Below are positions 1 through 6,507 of a stretch of DNA of 13,767 nt, piece after piece; the first letter of the stretch is position 1, and every line of letters starts with the position of its first letter. Location of the stretch: assembly GCA_009774735.1 (NCBI GenBank), contig VSOH01000302.1, forward strand, positions 1 through 13,767, written 5' to 3'. This DNA comes from Clostridiales bacterium. Lineage in GTDB: Bacteria > Bacillota_A > Clostridia > Oscillospirales > Acutalibacteraceae. Made by a program: the position numbers and the translations under genes. The notes under the pieces are model-generated. The model did not search any database. It saw only the letters and a program-made list of their open reading frames with translations, and was not told where the DNA came from.

Positions 1-1243
1 CCGTCCCCCACACCTCCTCCCAATAATCGCCAACCCCGGCAACCAGCCCCTCCGCCTCATAATCCCACGCATTCAGCCTCAACTCATGCCTGCCCCAGTT
101 AGTCGCCGCGGGCTTATACTTCATCACCCGCAACTGCAAACGTGTAGGACGTTCACACGTGCCGCTGAACTCAAAATTCCGCCAATCCCCGTCCCATGAC
201 CAAAACCTGTGCAGCACCTCAAACTTATGAGGACTCAAACTCTCATCCTCCGCATCCGCACCCATCAACTGAAACTCGCCCTGCCACCGCTGATCCTCAT
301 TCCCGTAACTCTTCAGCGTCCACGCCCCCTCATGGCACACGAACGCCCTCTGCGGCCCATCGCTGGAAGCCCACCACTCCTGCATGCTGTTAAACCCGCT
401 CCCGAACCGGCTCACCACCCATCCGGGAAAGAAAAACTCTGGATAATCAGCCAAACTCTTGCTCCCCTTATAATCCGTCCTCCCGTAATACTGCTTATAA
501 CATGTCCATGTAACACGCACATCGCCGCTCACCGTCCACAACTCCTGCCCCGCCAAAACAATCGTACCCGCAGCGGACAAATCAGGAACGGCCTCGGGCG
601 GATTACTCGTACCGGTCAACTCCGCGTAAGTCTGCGCCACCACCACTCGCTCCGCCATATGCTGAGTATAAAGAACACTCGTGCCAAACTCCTCTGAGCG
701 GAACACATGGCGGTCAGCACCAAACGTCAACCCACCCGCATCACGCTCAACCCATGCCTCCCCATCCTTGGAAATCGCAAACTCCCTCGGACTCCGGTCA
801 AACTCCATCACCGCCAGCCTCCAATCATCATCGCCATGCCTCTCCAGCCTCTGCGGAGCCACCCTCCCGCACACCACCCACACCACGTCATTGCACTGCA
901 CCCACCGCAGCTCCGGCAAATCCTGCTCCGTCCACGGACTCTCCAGCCGGGCGGCCAAACTCCCATCCAGCCGGAACACCTCCACAAACCCCGCTCCAAA
1001 CACCACCATATACCGCCGCTCATCACTCACATCCATCCCCATCAGCCGCACCCGCCCGCAAGCGGCCCCTCCATCCACCGCACACATCCTCTCCGCGCCG
1101 GGCCGCCGCATCAGCCCGCCGAACGTATGCACCAGAAAATTCACAATCGTCTGCGCGCTCCGGCCATACCCATCCACATCATACCTTATCGCCCCCATGC
1201 GGTTCCACTCACCTCCGGTAAACGCCACCCTCATCCCGCTCAT
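1..1243 (-). CDS. Tail tubular protein B-like (tail nozzle) protein, 3' end outside the window
   Basis: An uninterrupted reading frame of 414 codons starts at the ATG 1243-1241 and is still open at base 1, so the C-terminus is missing. The start overlaps the stop of the preceding gene (ATGA, 1240-1243) and has a strong AGGAGG ribosome site 8 bases upstream. Residues 35-51 include GGLMRRPGAE. Residues 78-148 contain YMVVFGAGFVEVF, then SPWTEQDLPELRWVQ and a hydrophobic strand leading to APQRLERH. This beta-rich pattern (a 'gp-x-yv-e-f' strand, then 'pwt--dlp-lrw-q--d-v-v' and 'p-rLeR') is what I know from large podovirus tail proteins annotated as tail tubular protein B or nozzle. It would form the distal tail tube, built on the adaptor encoded just upstream. 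Family members are often 600-800 residues, so roughly half may be missing. The tail role is likely; the exact family is inferred. Confidence 0.72.
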   Translation of the reverse strand, partial: MSGMRVAFTGGEWNRMGAIRYDVDGYGRSAQTIVNFLVHTFGGLMRRPGAERMCAVDGGAACGRVRLMGMDVSDERRYMVVFGAGFVEVFRLDGSLAARLESPWTEQDLPELRWVQCNDVVWVVCGRVAPQRLERHGDDDWRLAVMEFDRSPREFAISKDGEAWVERDAGGLTFGADRHVFRSEEFGTSVLYTQHMAERVVVAQTYAELTGTSNPPEAVPDLSAAGTIVLAGQELWTVSGDVRVTWTCYKQYYGRTDYKGSKSLADYPEFFFPGWVVSRFGSGFNSMQEWWASSDGPQRAFVCHEGAWTLKSYGNEDQRWQGEFQLMGADAEDESLSPHKFEVLHRFWSWDGDWRNFEFSGTCERPTRLQLRVMKYKPAATNWGRHELRLNAWDYEAEGLVAGVGDYWEEVWGT

Positions 1244-1806
1244 ACAATCCCCCTCCTCCCCCACGGAGACACCGTTTCATCTCTCCCTCCCCGTCCCATA
1301 TCCTGCAACCGCGCCCGGTACTGCGCCCTCATCTCCAGCCGCCTCACATCCGCTTGCAGCCGTCCCTCCAAATCCCCGCGCCCGGTAACGGTCAACGCGC
1401 ACAGGCACGCCAGCTTGGCGGCCAGCAGCTCTCCATCCGCACAACACCACTCATGGGCGGCATCATCCGGCCTCACTAAATACACCACGCGCACCTCCTT
1501 CCCTTCCCCTGTCCAAAACAACCTCCCGTCAAACACGCACCACCCGGCCCCATCCACATCCACCACATCCACACAACCCTCCGGCAACGCCTCGCTCCGC
1601 ACAAAACCGGGCAGCCGCAAATCCTCTTCTCCCTCCAACTGCGCCACCCTCTTCGCCCACACAGGCTTCACCTCCTGCACAACATACTCCACGGCGCTCG
1701 GCCACATGGCTCGCAACACAGCCCCCACCTCCTCATCATCCAGCCCCGTCACAGGAGCCTTCCCCAGCTTGGCAAGGGCAAAATTAACCACATCCAACTG
1801 CTTCAT
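1240..1806 (-). CDS. Head-tail adaptor / tail tubular protein A-like protein
   Basis: The protein has 188 residues and begins MKQLDVVNFALAKLGKAPV, the typical opening of T7 gp11 / P22 gp4-like adaptors ('-NlALg-LG-api'). These form a dodecameric ring between portal and tail nozzle. The rest alternates helices (residues 26-55 and 120-175) with a short beta stretch (about 83-110, WCVFDGRLFW then VRVVYLVRP), and the length matches the usual 180-200 residues. A helical C-terminal arm with RLQADVRRLEMRAQYRARL is visible. The gene lies between capsid and nozzle genes and overlaps the latter by four bases (ATGA). No clear Shine-Dalgarno precedes the start, and a terminator-like hairpin sits upstream, so expression may depend on read-through or on its own promoter. 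The assignment rests on N-terminal pattern, length and position. Confidence 0.75.
   Translation of the reverse strand: MKQLDVVNFALAKLGKAPVTGLDDEEVGAVLRAMWPSAVEYVVQEVKPVWAKRVAQLEGEEDLRLPGFVRSEALPEGCVDVVDVDGAGWCVFDGRLFWTGEGKEVRVVYLVRPDDAAHEWCCADGELLAAKLACLCALTVTGRGDLEGRLQADVRRLEMRAQYRARLQDMGRGGRDETVSPWGRRGIV
1252..1257 (-). promoter_or_regulatory. Strong ribosome binding site of the tail tubular B-like gene
   Basis: On the minus strand AGGAGG lies 8 bases before the ATG at 1243 and inside the 3' end of the preceding gene. It fixes the start of the left-hand partial gene and suggests coupled translation. Confidence 0.75.
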
Positions 1807-1829
1807 AACATCATCAAAAAACTAAGCTG

Positions 1830-1857
1830 AAAACGGAGGGCGGCCCGCAGACCGCCC
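1830..1857 (-). terminator. Terminator-like hairpin after the capsid gene
   Basis: Between the capsid stop (1900) and the adaptor start (1806), the minus strand carries GGGCGG, an 8-base loop, then CCGCCC (1838-1857), followed by TCCG and a run of four T (1833-1830). A second T run (TTTTTT) follows about 10 bases later. A GC-rich stem followed by T residues suggests a Rho-independent or partial terminator that would raise capsid transcript relative to the tail genes. Confidence 0.55.
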
Positions 1858-1899
1858 CCCGCCGCTCCACGGCAACAAACATTGCCCGGAAACAACTCC

Positions 1900-2808
1900 T
1901 TACTGTGCGCACAGCACCTTAACAAACCCCTTCTCCTCCAGACGCGTCGCCCCGCAGGCAAACTTCGCGCGGATCTGCAACGCCTCATCCAAATCATCCC
2001 TCACGGAAATCTTCACCTTAAAATCATTCCACAGCCCGAACTGGGCGCGGCTCTTCACCCATGCAAGGCACTCCCTCACCCCCTCGGACTTGGGCAAAAG
2101 CTCCGTGCGGACAAACTTGAACCCCATAAACGTATCAACCTTCCCATCCACCAGAGCCTTCACGCTATTATAATCATAAGAAGTCACCTCCGTCGTGCTC
2201 AGCAAATTAAGAATCTGCGCGGAAGAACACGCAAACACAAGCTGATCCCCGGCGGCGGAACTATCCTCCGTCCACGCATTCGCCTCCTGAAACATCTGCA
2301 ACGTCCGGCGCAGCTTAGCCAGCGTCAGGCCGCTTGCGGCCTTCGTGCCGGACTCCACATAATCCTTGGCAACAACTCGGTCGTCTGGAAAAGCCTTAGC
2401 CGTCGTCCCGTCCTTACCCACAAAATTCTGCCCTAGAAACGCGGCAATCATCACATCATCCATCTTCCGGTTCGCCGCCATCCTCAACCCCTCCAGCGTC
2501 TTGCTCACCGGCAAATCCAAATCGCCAAGCTTCGTCGCGTCAAACTCGTCAAACCCTACCGCCTTGGTGAAAATGCGCGGACGCATGGAACGCCTCAACG
2601 TAGGAGCCTCATCAAGCGTGGTGCTCCCCATGCGCGTCGTCTTCTCCTTAAAATCAAGCACCCCGTACTGGTCAATAAACTTCACCTCCCCCTTGCAATC
2701 CCTGTCCACCGTCACCAGCTTCTCCAATGCGCTCACCTTCTGCTGCAACAGCACCCCCCACTTATTCGTGTACTTGACCTGATAATTATCGCTAATTGTA
2801 ACTGCCAT
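1900..2808 (-). CDS. Major capsid protein (HK97-fold, Phage_capsid_2-like)
   Basis: The protein has 302 residues. The N-terminus MAVTISDNYQVKYTNKWG leads into a helix (residues 17-31), then a beta region with DFKEKTTRMGSTTLDEAP (52-69) and RRSMRPRIFTKAVGFDEFDATKL (72-94). A helical segment 'RMAANRKMDDVMIAAFLGQ' (109-127) follows. This order ('r-g-t---d-----rr-------a--id--d--kl' then 'a--r--D--i--a--g') is characteristic of podovirus capsid proteins in the Phage_capsid_2 group. The middle (about 165-200) holds TLAKLRRTLQMFQEANAW and the DQLVFACSSAQILNLL strand-helix, as in the A domain. It is the building block of the icosahedral shell and follows its scaffold gene directly. The start has no Shine-Dalgarno; it lies behind an AT-only leader. 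No internal ATG before codon 60 offers an alternative start. A terminator-like hairpin follows. Confidence 0.87.
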   Translation of the reverse strand: MAVTISDNYQVKYTNKWGVLLQQKVSALEKLVTVDRDCKGEVKFIDQYGVLDFKEKTTRMGSTTLDEAPTLRRSMRPRIFTKAVGFDEFDATKLGDLDLPVSKTLEGLRMAANRKMDDVMIAAFLGQNFVGKDGTTAKAFPDDRVVAKDYVESGTKAASGLTLAKLRRTLQMFQEANAWTEDSSAAGDQLVFACSSAQILNLLSTTEVTSYDYNSVKALVDGKVDTFMGFKFVRTELLPKSEGVRECLAWVKSRAQFGLWNDFKVKISVRDDLDEALQIRAKFACGATRLEEKGFVKVLCAQ

Positions 2809-2863
2809 AATAATATAATAACTAACTGTTAATAACTCTTGTCCTTACTCGCTCTCCATGACC
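2809..2863 (-). promoter_or_regulatory. AT-rich capsid leader, possible promoter
   Basis: Between scaffold stop and capsid start, the minus strand reads TTAACAGTTAGTTATTATATTATTATGG up to and including the capsid ATG. It has no Shine-Dalgarno, several TATATT/TATTAT hexamers and short TAAC/GTTA inverted pieces. The AT content contrasts sharply with the GC-rich genes on both sides. This could be a promoter or a leaderless or SD-independent initiation region. The role is inferred from composition and position only. Confidence 0.35.
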
Positions 2864-3721
2864 CTAAAACCCCATCAGGCGGTTATACTGCTCGTCGGCA
2901 TACCTGTGATTGGCATGGTTCGGATTCATAAACGCCTCATGTAAAGGGTGGCTCGGATCATTCATCATCCTCTCCGCCTCCGCCTTCCCCCCGGCAGCCG
3001 CGCCCCCGGGCATGTTAAGCCCCTTGGCAGGCTCATCCTGCATCATCGCCCCCATCTGCGCCAGCAACCGGATCATCACCGGATTCGTGCCAATCACCGG
3101 ATCATCCACCACGGCACGCACCTCCTCACCACTCACCCCGGTCATCTTGGCCAGCATCTCCAGCGCACTCACAGCACTCCTCACATGCGCCCCATAGCCA
3201 TCTCCCCACAGCCCCTCCAGCTCAGCCTTCACAGCGGCCACGCGCTCAGCCTCGGCGGCATCCGCCGCCCTCTGAGCCTCTGCGCTCCGGGTGGCAAACT
3301 CATGCACAATCCCCTCAAACGCCTCCTTCGGCACCCCCAGCTCCCAAGCCTTGCGGCCCAGCACCTCCACCGCCTCCGCATCCCACACCCCCTCCGGCAG
3401 CCCCTCCGGGGCAGCGGGCAAAAACTCATCGCCCGCAAACTCCTTATTCATCCCAAGAGCCTCCCTCCATGCCGTCATCGCCGCCTCATCCCCCAAATCA
3501 TACCGCAGCACGGCGCCCGCTCCGGGCGCACCGCTTCCGCCATCTCCACTACTGTTGCCGCCGTCTCCTTCTCCTCCATCCCCGTCACCGTTTCCGGCCC
3601 CATCTCCACCAGCATTATCTCCGGCACCAGCCATCAGGCTCACCGGGCCGCCGCCATTTGCGCTCCCATCACCAGCCTCCTCGCGCAAAAAACCATTCGC
3701 AATCAAATGACTAATAAACAT
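2864..3721 (-). CDS. Capsid assembly scaffolding protein
   Basis: The 285-residue protein precedes the capsid gene, the usual scaffold position. Residues 1-15 form a short hydrophobic helix (MFISHLIANGFLREE). Residues 16-70 are a Gly/Asp/Asn/Ser-rich, acidic low-complexity linker. A helical, Ala/Glu-rich body follows (about 75-200, including FATRSAEAQRAADAAEAERV, a likely coiled coil), then a Gly-Ala-Gly-rich spacer. The C-terminus (ERMMNDPSHPLHEAFMNPN, then HRYADEQYNRLMGF) resembles the short helical tail seen in podovirus scaffolds, often written 'i---l-dp-hP--dpf-dp-h--H---v--y--l'. Such proteins guide procapsid assembly and then leave. GGAAG lies 10 bases before the ATG. I see no catalytic protease motif, so a protease-scaffold fusion is unlikely. 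Confidence 0.78.
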   Translation of the reverse strand: MFISHLIANGFLREEAGDGSANGGGPVSLMAGAGDNAGGDGAGNGDGDGGEGDGGNSSGDGGSGAPGAGAVLRYDLGDEAAMTAWREALGMNKEFAGDEFLPAAPEGLPEGVWDAEAVEVLGRKAWELGVPKEAFEGIVHEFATRSAEAQRAADAAEAERVAAVKAELEGLWGDGYGAHVRSAVSALEMLAKMTGVSGEEVRAVVDDPVIGTNPVMIRLLAQMGAMMQDEPAKGLNMPGGAAAGGKAEAERMMNDPSHPLHEAFMNPNHANHRYADEQYNRLMGF

Positions 3722-3727
3722 AATATC

Positions 3728-4054
3728 TTAACTTCCAATCTTAATACTTAACAAATCCACCAACGCCACCTCACGCATCCCCCTGTCCCACTCCCGCCCG
3801 CCACGCTCAAACCTCACCCGTTCCACCCCCTGCGCCTGCTCGCCCAGACACCCCCGTGCCAGCTCCACCAACTCATGAACACTCCCCCACGCCAAATGCA
3901 CATAAAACACGCGCCCCCCATCCACCAGCCACCCCAGCAACACAACCTCCCCGCTCATCGCCGCCACACCTCCCGCATCCAGCACCCGTCTGCACTCCTC
4001 CCACAAACTCTCATGGCCGCCCGCATACCTCACCGCCCACTCATACCCGCTCAT
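3728..4054 (-). CDS. Small phage protein of unknown function before the scaffold
   Basis: I choose the ATG at 4054 (MSGYEWAVRYAGG, 108 residues). The frame stays open back to 4165, but the extra 37 codons lie within the preceding gene in another frame and look like shadow sequence (many Pro, Arg, Ser). The chosen start overlaps the preceding stop by 14 bases, and AAGG touches the ATG. The protein has a predicted helix (GHESLWEECRRVLDAG), a beta hairpin (EVVLLGWLVDGGRVFYVHL), a second helix (SVHELVELARGCLGE) and a strand with VERVRFERGGREW. This alpha/beta order could be a small degenerate GNAT-like fold, which occurs in podovirus virion genes, but I see no acetyl-CoA loop and leave the function open. 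Its G-rich coding strand matches the scaffold side rather than the fibre side. Confidence 0.68.
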   Translation of the reverse strand: MSGYEWAVRYAGGHESLWEECRRVLDAGGVAAMSGEVVLLGWLVDGGRVFYVHLAWGSVHELVELARGCLGEQAQGVERVRFERGGREWDRGMREVALVDLLSIKIGS

Positions 4055-4460
4055 CCTTGGTGAAAAACTTGAAAAATGCCACGGCGGCGGGGTTCGTGAT
4101 TGTGAATTCCGGGTAATCGCGGGAAGTGAATACCCTGCGCCCGCCCTGCGGATTGACGGCCTCAACGGTCAGAGACACAGCCTCGGTGATAACCCAAGGG
4201 TATTGCGGTACTCCTGTAGGGGTATCGGTAACCACCCAGTTCTGCCTCGCCCAAACCTGACAGGCCTGCCACGGTTCCGACAATCCCACCAGCGCGGCCA
4301 CTACCGCCTGCATGGCCGGGGCTTGGTCGGCTGGTATATCGGCAGGAGTGTAGCGGGCTGGAGGTCTATAACCGCCCGCGTCCTGATAGACGGGCATCAG
4401 CGTAAATTCATCCCACTGTCCCGGCTGGGGGAACTGAATCTGAATCTCTGCGTTATTCAT
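4041..4460 (-). CDS. Unknown protein downstream of the tail fibre (fibre-associated?)
   Basis: The protein has 139 residues and begins MNNAEIQIQFPQPGQWDEF. Its start overlaps the fibre stop by 8 bases, which suggests translational coupling and shared function. Residues 1-50 are Pro/Gln/Tyr-rich. Residues 50-74 (AVVAALVGLSEPWQACQVWARQ) are helical. The C-terminal half (about 75-135) alternates beta strands (WVITEAVSLTVEAV, RRVFTSRDYPEFTI) and ends in a short aromatic helix (FFKFFTKDERV). There is no signal peptide or membrane segment. Tail-fibre chaperones and distal fibre adaptors often occupy this slot, but I recognise no signature of either. The coding strand is unusually C-rich compared with the genes around the cassette, a property it shares only with the fibre gene. 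Confidence 0.68.
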   Translation of the reverse strand: MNNAEIQIQFPQPGQWDEFTLMPVYQDAGGYRPPARYTPADIPADQAPAMQAVVAALVGLSEPWQACQVWARQNWVVTDTPTGVPQYPWVITEAVSLTVEAVNPQGGRRVFTSRDYPEFTITNPAAVAFFKFFTKDERV

Positions 4461-5673
4461 AAGGTGTAAACTCTGTTACGGTGGTTGACTGAATCAAACG
4501 TGTTTCCAACGCCCGGAACGCATCATAAGCCCCGTTCGGCTGGTTACTCCCCGGAGCCGTCAATTGACGCATCGCCCCAATAAGGCTAAATGAATTGATG
4601 CCCTCACTATCCCAATAAACACGATCCACTCCTGAAAAATCAAAACTATCCTGAAGGGGGTGCAGATCGGCAATGCACAACAGCCGACGGGTATCGTAAG
4701 CATTGGAACCTATCCACAAACCCGCCGCCGCACCCGTGGAAGAAACCCTGTTTTGAACACAAGCCAAAAACATGGTTGCCGAAGGATTCGTATTGAACGA
4801 CGGAATCACGGACTGCGTCTCATGCACCACCCACTTCCCCGCCGACGAATCATACATCAACTCTCTCACCCGGACAGGATACCCGGCAGGGGACGCAGAC
4901 GCGTCAGACTGCAAATAAAACGTCACATCCACAAAACGGGGAAAACTCGCGGTACTCCCGGAAGCCGGAGACAGCGTGAACATATCCAGTGATTCGGCCG
5001 TCTTCTCAACCACAGAACCGCGTTTGCCAATAGAAAAAGAAACCTTCCTCTCAACAGTGCTCCCTGTATTGCCCGCTGCCAGAGGCAACACAAACCCGTT
5101 CCATCCGGAATAATTGCTGATGCCCAGGAATGGACTCTGAAAAGAAACCTTAACCGTGCTGGCTCCCGCTGCGGTCTGCTTCAACCGCCAGCACCATCCG
5201 GGGACAATCTGCTCCACCGAAGAAGCCGCGCCGTACGAATCATAACCGGAAAGGAAACTCTGGGAAGAAAACGCCTCCGTCACGGCAGCCAGCCCGGCGG
5301 CGTACAGGCGGTTGACCGCTGACGTATCGGTCGGCGCACCCACGGCAAGCGGAATATTGATGCCCCCGTTGGCGTTGACGGCCCCTGTAAAAGTCCCGGA
5401 CTCAGCCATCAAACTCTTCAACGTGGCATCATCCCCCGGCTGAATGCCGTCCCGGGCAGACAATCCCGGGACGGCTCCCTTAAAAGTCTGAGTAACCAGC
5501 GCATGCTCATCAGACACCTCCACAGCATCCGTGGGAGCTACAAAACCGTATTGCCCCTCTTTGCCCGCTTCCAAAACAAGCAGGGGAGAAGCCCCATCAA
5601 AAACGGCATGAACGGTACAGGCCGCCGTACACGTCAGCACATACGAACAACCTTTAACGGTATCAACAATCAT
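4453..5673 (-). CDS. Tail fibre / receptor-binding protein
   Basis: The 406-residue protein starts at an ATG with an excellent AAGGAGG site 7 bases upstream, and ATGA overlaps the endolysin stop. Residues 1-65 form a small beta-rich domain (SYVLTCTAACTVHAVF, SPLLVLEAG) that could attach to the tail. Residues 82-124 hold a helix and the stem motif ESGTFTGAVNANGGINIPLA followed by GAPTDTSAVNRLYA. This 'TG-v-ANGGI-iPLA-g-pTDTsAvN' pattern recurs in phage fibres and marks the trimeric stem. Residues 140-400 are beta-rich with many Ser, Gly, Trp and Tyr and no enzyme motif, consistent with a host-binding head domain. The C-terminal stretch has FDFSGVDRVYWDSEG and a short helix AYDAFRALETRLIQS. The gene lies between endolysin and scaffold, unusual for a fibre. 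Its base skew differs from its neighbours, suggesting module exchange. The role is likely; the ligand is unknown. Confidence 0.76.
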   Translation of the reverse strand: MIVDTVKGCSYVLTCTAACTVHAVFDGASPLLVLEAGKEGQYGFVAPTDAVEVSDEHALVTQTFKGAVPGLSARDGIQPGDDATLKSLMAESGTFTGAVNANGGINIPLAVGAPTDTSAVNRLYAAGLAAVTEAFSSQSFLSGYDSYGAASSVEQIVPGWCWRLKQTAAGASTVKVSFQSPFLGISNYSGWNGFVLPLAAGNTGSTVERKVSFSIGKRGSVVEKTAESLDMFTLSPASGSTASFPRFVDVTFYLQSDASASPAGYPVRVRELMYDSSAGKWVVHETQSVIPSFNTNPSATMFLACVQNRVSSTGAAAGLWIGSNAYDTRRLLCIADLHPLQDSFDFSGVDRVYWDSEGINSFSLIGAMRQLTAPGSNQPNGAYDAFRALETRLIQSTTVTEFTPYE

Positions 5674-6230
5674 ACAGTCCCCTCCTTGAAATACTCATCA
5701 ATCGCCCCGGCAATCGCCACGCAAAGCGCGTCAACCCGCTCCTCCAGCCTGTCGCAATCCGTCACGTGCGAAGACGCAAACGCAGGTTCCAGCATCAACG
5801 CCGGCATCCGCGTCTCCTTAAAATAATAATACCCCCTGTCACTCTTACACTTGATCGGCTTCAAACCACGGTTCGGAAGCCTCAGCACATCACACATCGC
5901 CGCCTGAATCAACTCCGCCGCTCTCTTGCCATTCTTGGAAGCATACCAATACAACGTCTCCGTGCCTCCAATTCCCGTATCTGCACCGTTAAAATGAAAC
6001 TCCACGGCCAAATCCGCGCCAACGGCATTACACCTCCGGGCCGCGTAAGCCGGTGTCGTGCCCCCAGCCTCAGACCGGTTGCACACCACAGCCTCATAAC
6101 CCAGCCGCTCCAACTCATCCTTCACCTTGCCAATATGCAACTTCCAGAACCCATACTCCGAATACTTCCGGCTAGTCATCACAGACCCTCCATCCTGCGG
6201 GCTATGCCCGATACTCAATGCTACTTTCAT
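5670..6230 (-). CDS. N-acetylmuramoyl-L-alanine amidase endolysin (Amidase_3)
   Basis: The 186-residue protein cleaves the amide bond between N-acetylmuramic acid and L-alanine in peptidoglycan. Amidase_3 landmarks are in order: the first strand VALSIGHS with zinc ligand His9, Glu25 in the segment SEYGFW as second ligand, VEFHFNG with His79 as third ligand, and LMLEPAFAS with Glu148 as catalytic glutamate. The length equals one catalytic domain; there is no cell-wall-binding repeat and no signal peptide or anchor. It must therefore wait in the cytoplasm for a holin, which the preceding gene probably supplies. The ATG immediately follows the upstream stop (TAGATG) and no strong Shine-Dalgarno is seen, so coupled translation is likely. 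The gene overlaps the fibre start by four bases. A host cell-wall amidase is a weaker option, given the lack of an export signal. Confidence 0.92.
   Translation of the reverse strand: MKVALSIGHSPQDGGSVMTSRKYSEYGFWKLHIGKVKDELERLGYEAVVCNRSEAGGTTPAYAARRCNAVGADLAVEFHFNGADTGIGGTETLYWYASKNGKRAAELIQAAMCDVLRLPNRGLKPIKCKSDRGYYYFKETRMPALMLEPAFASSHVTDCDRLEERVDALCVAIAGAIDEYFKEGTV
5681..5687 (-). promoter_or_regulatory. Strong ribosome binding site of the fibre gene
   Basis: AAGGAGG on the minus strand, 7 bases before the ATG at 5673, lies inside the last codons of the endolysin gene. It decides the fibre start and indicates that the fibre is translated efficiently in its own right, not only by coupling. 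Confidence 0.8.
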
Positions 6231-6506
6231 CTATTTATTTTTGCTTATAAACTGTTCATTCGCCTCTACTACAAACTGACACGAACTGCACTTATGCTCG
6301 GCCACCCGACGCGCCTCCCGCTCCTTCTCCAACTCCGCCTGCAACTTCTCATTCTTCTTCGTCTCCCTCCAAAGGAAAATCGACATCACGCTCACCACAC
6401 TCGCCGGAGTCATCAAACTATCAATCGTCGGGGTGGAAGTAACGGCATTCGCCACCGTCAGCATCGCCGCGCCAAGAACGGAACAGCTCGTCAGGGAACC
6501 GGTCAT
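6231..6506 (-). CDS. Holin-like small membrane protein with C-terminal coiled coil
   Basis: The protein has 91 residues and sits directly upstream of the endolysin. Two hydrophobic segments (about residues 7-22, SCSVLGAAMLTVANAV, and 31-46, LMTPASVVSVMSIFLW) are separated by a short Pro/Asp turn, so a two-pass inner-membrane protein is expected. A charged heptad-like helix follows (about 47-72, ETKKNEKLQAELEKEREARR), then a CSSC pair (73-76). Size, topology and position suit a holin that releases the cytoplasmic amidase. The coiled coil with basic and acidic residues also recalls Rz-type inner-membrane spanins, though those normally have a single N-terminal helix. The start lies 1 base past the TAA of the previous gene (TAAGATG), with GGAT-type pairing only. 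Holin is the best guess and is not proven by motif. Confidence 0.62.
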   Translation of the reverse strand: MTGSLTSCSVLGAAMLTVANAVTSTPTIDSLMTPASVVSVMSIFLWRETKKNEKLQAELEKEREARRVAEHKCSSCQFVVEANEQFISKNK

Positions 6507-6507
6507 C

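Noticed and set aside
707..1825. 372-codon plus-strand frame and other long plus frames (for example 2948-3751, 10468-11130, 12396-13121)
   Set aside because: All mirror recognised minus-strand genes and have low-complexity His/Pro/Arg/Ser-rich translations. They are composition shadows.
4055..4165. Upstream extension of the 108-residue gene
   Set aside because: It lies wholly inside the preceding gene, is Pro/Arg/Ser-rich, and the ATG at 4054 gives the usual short overlap.
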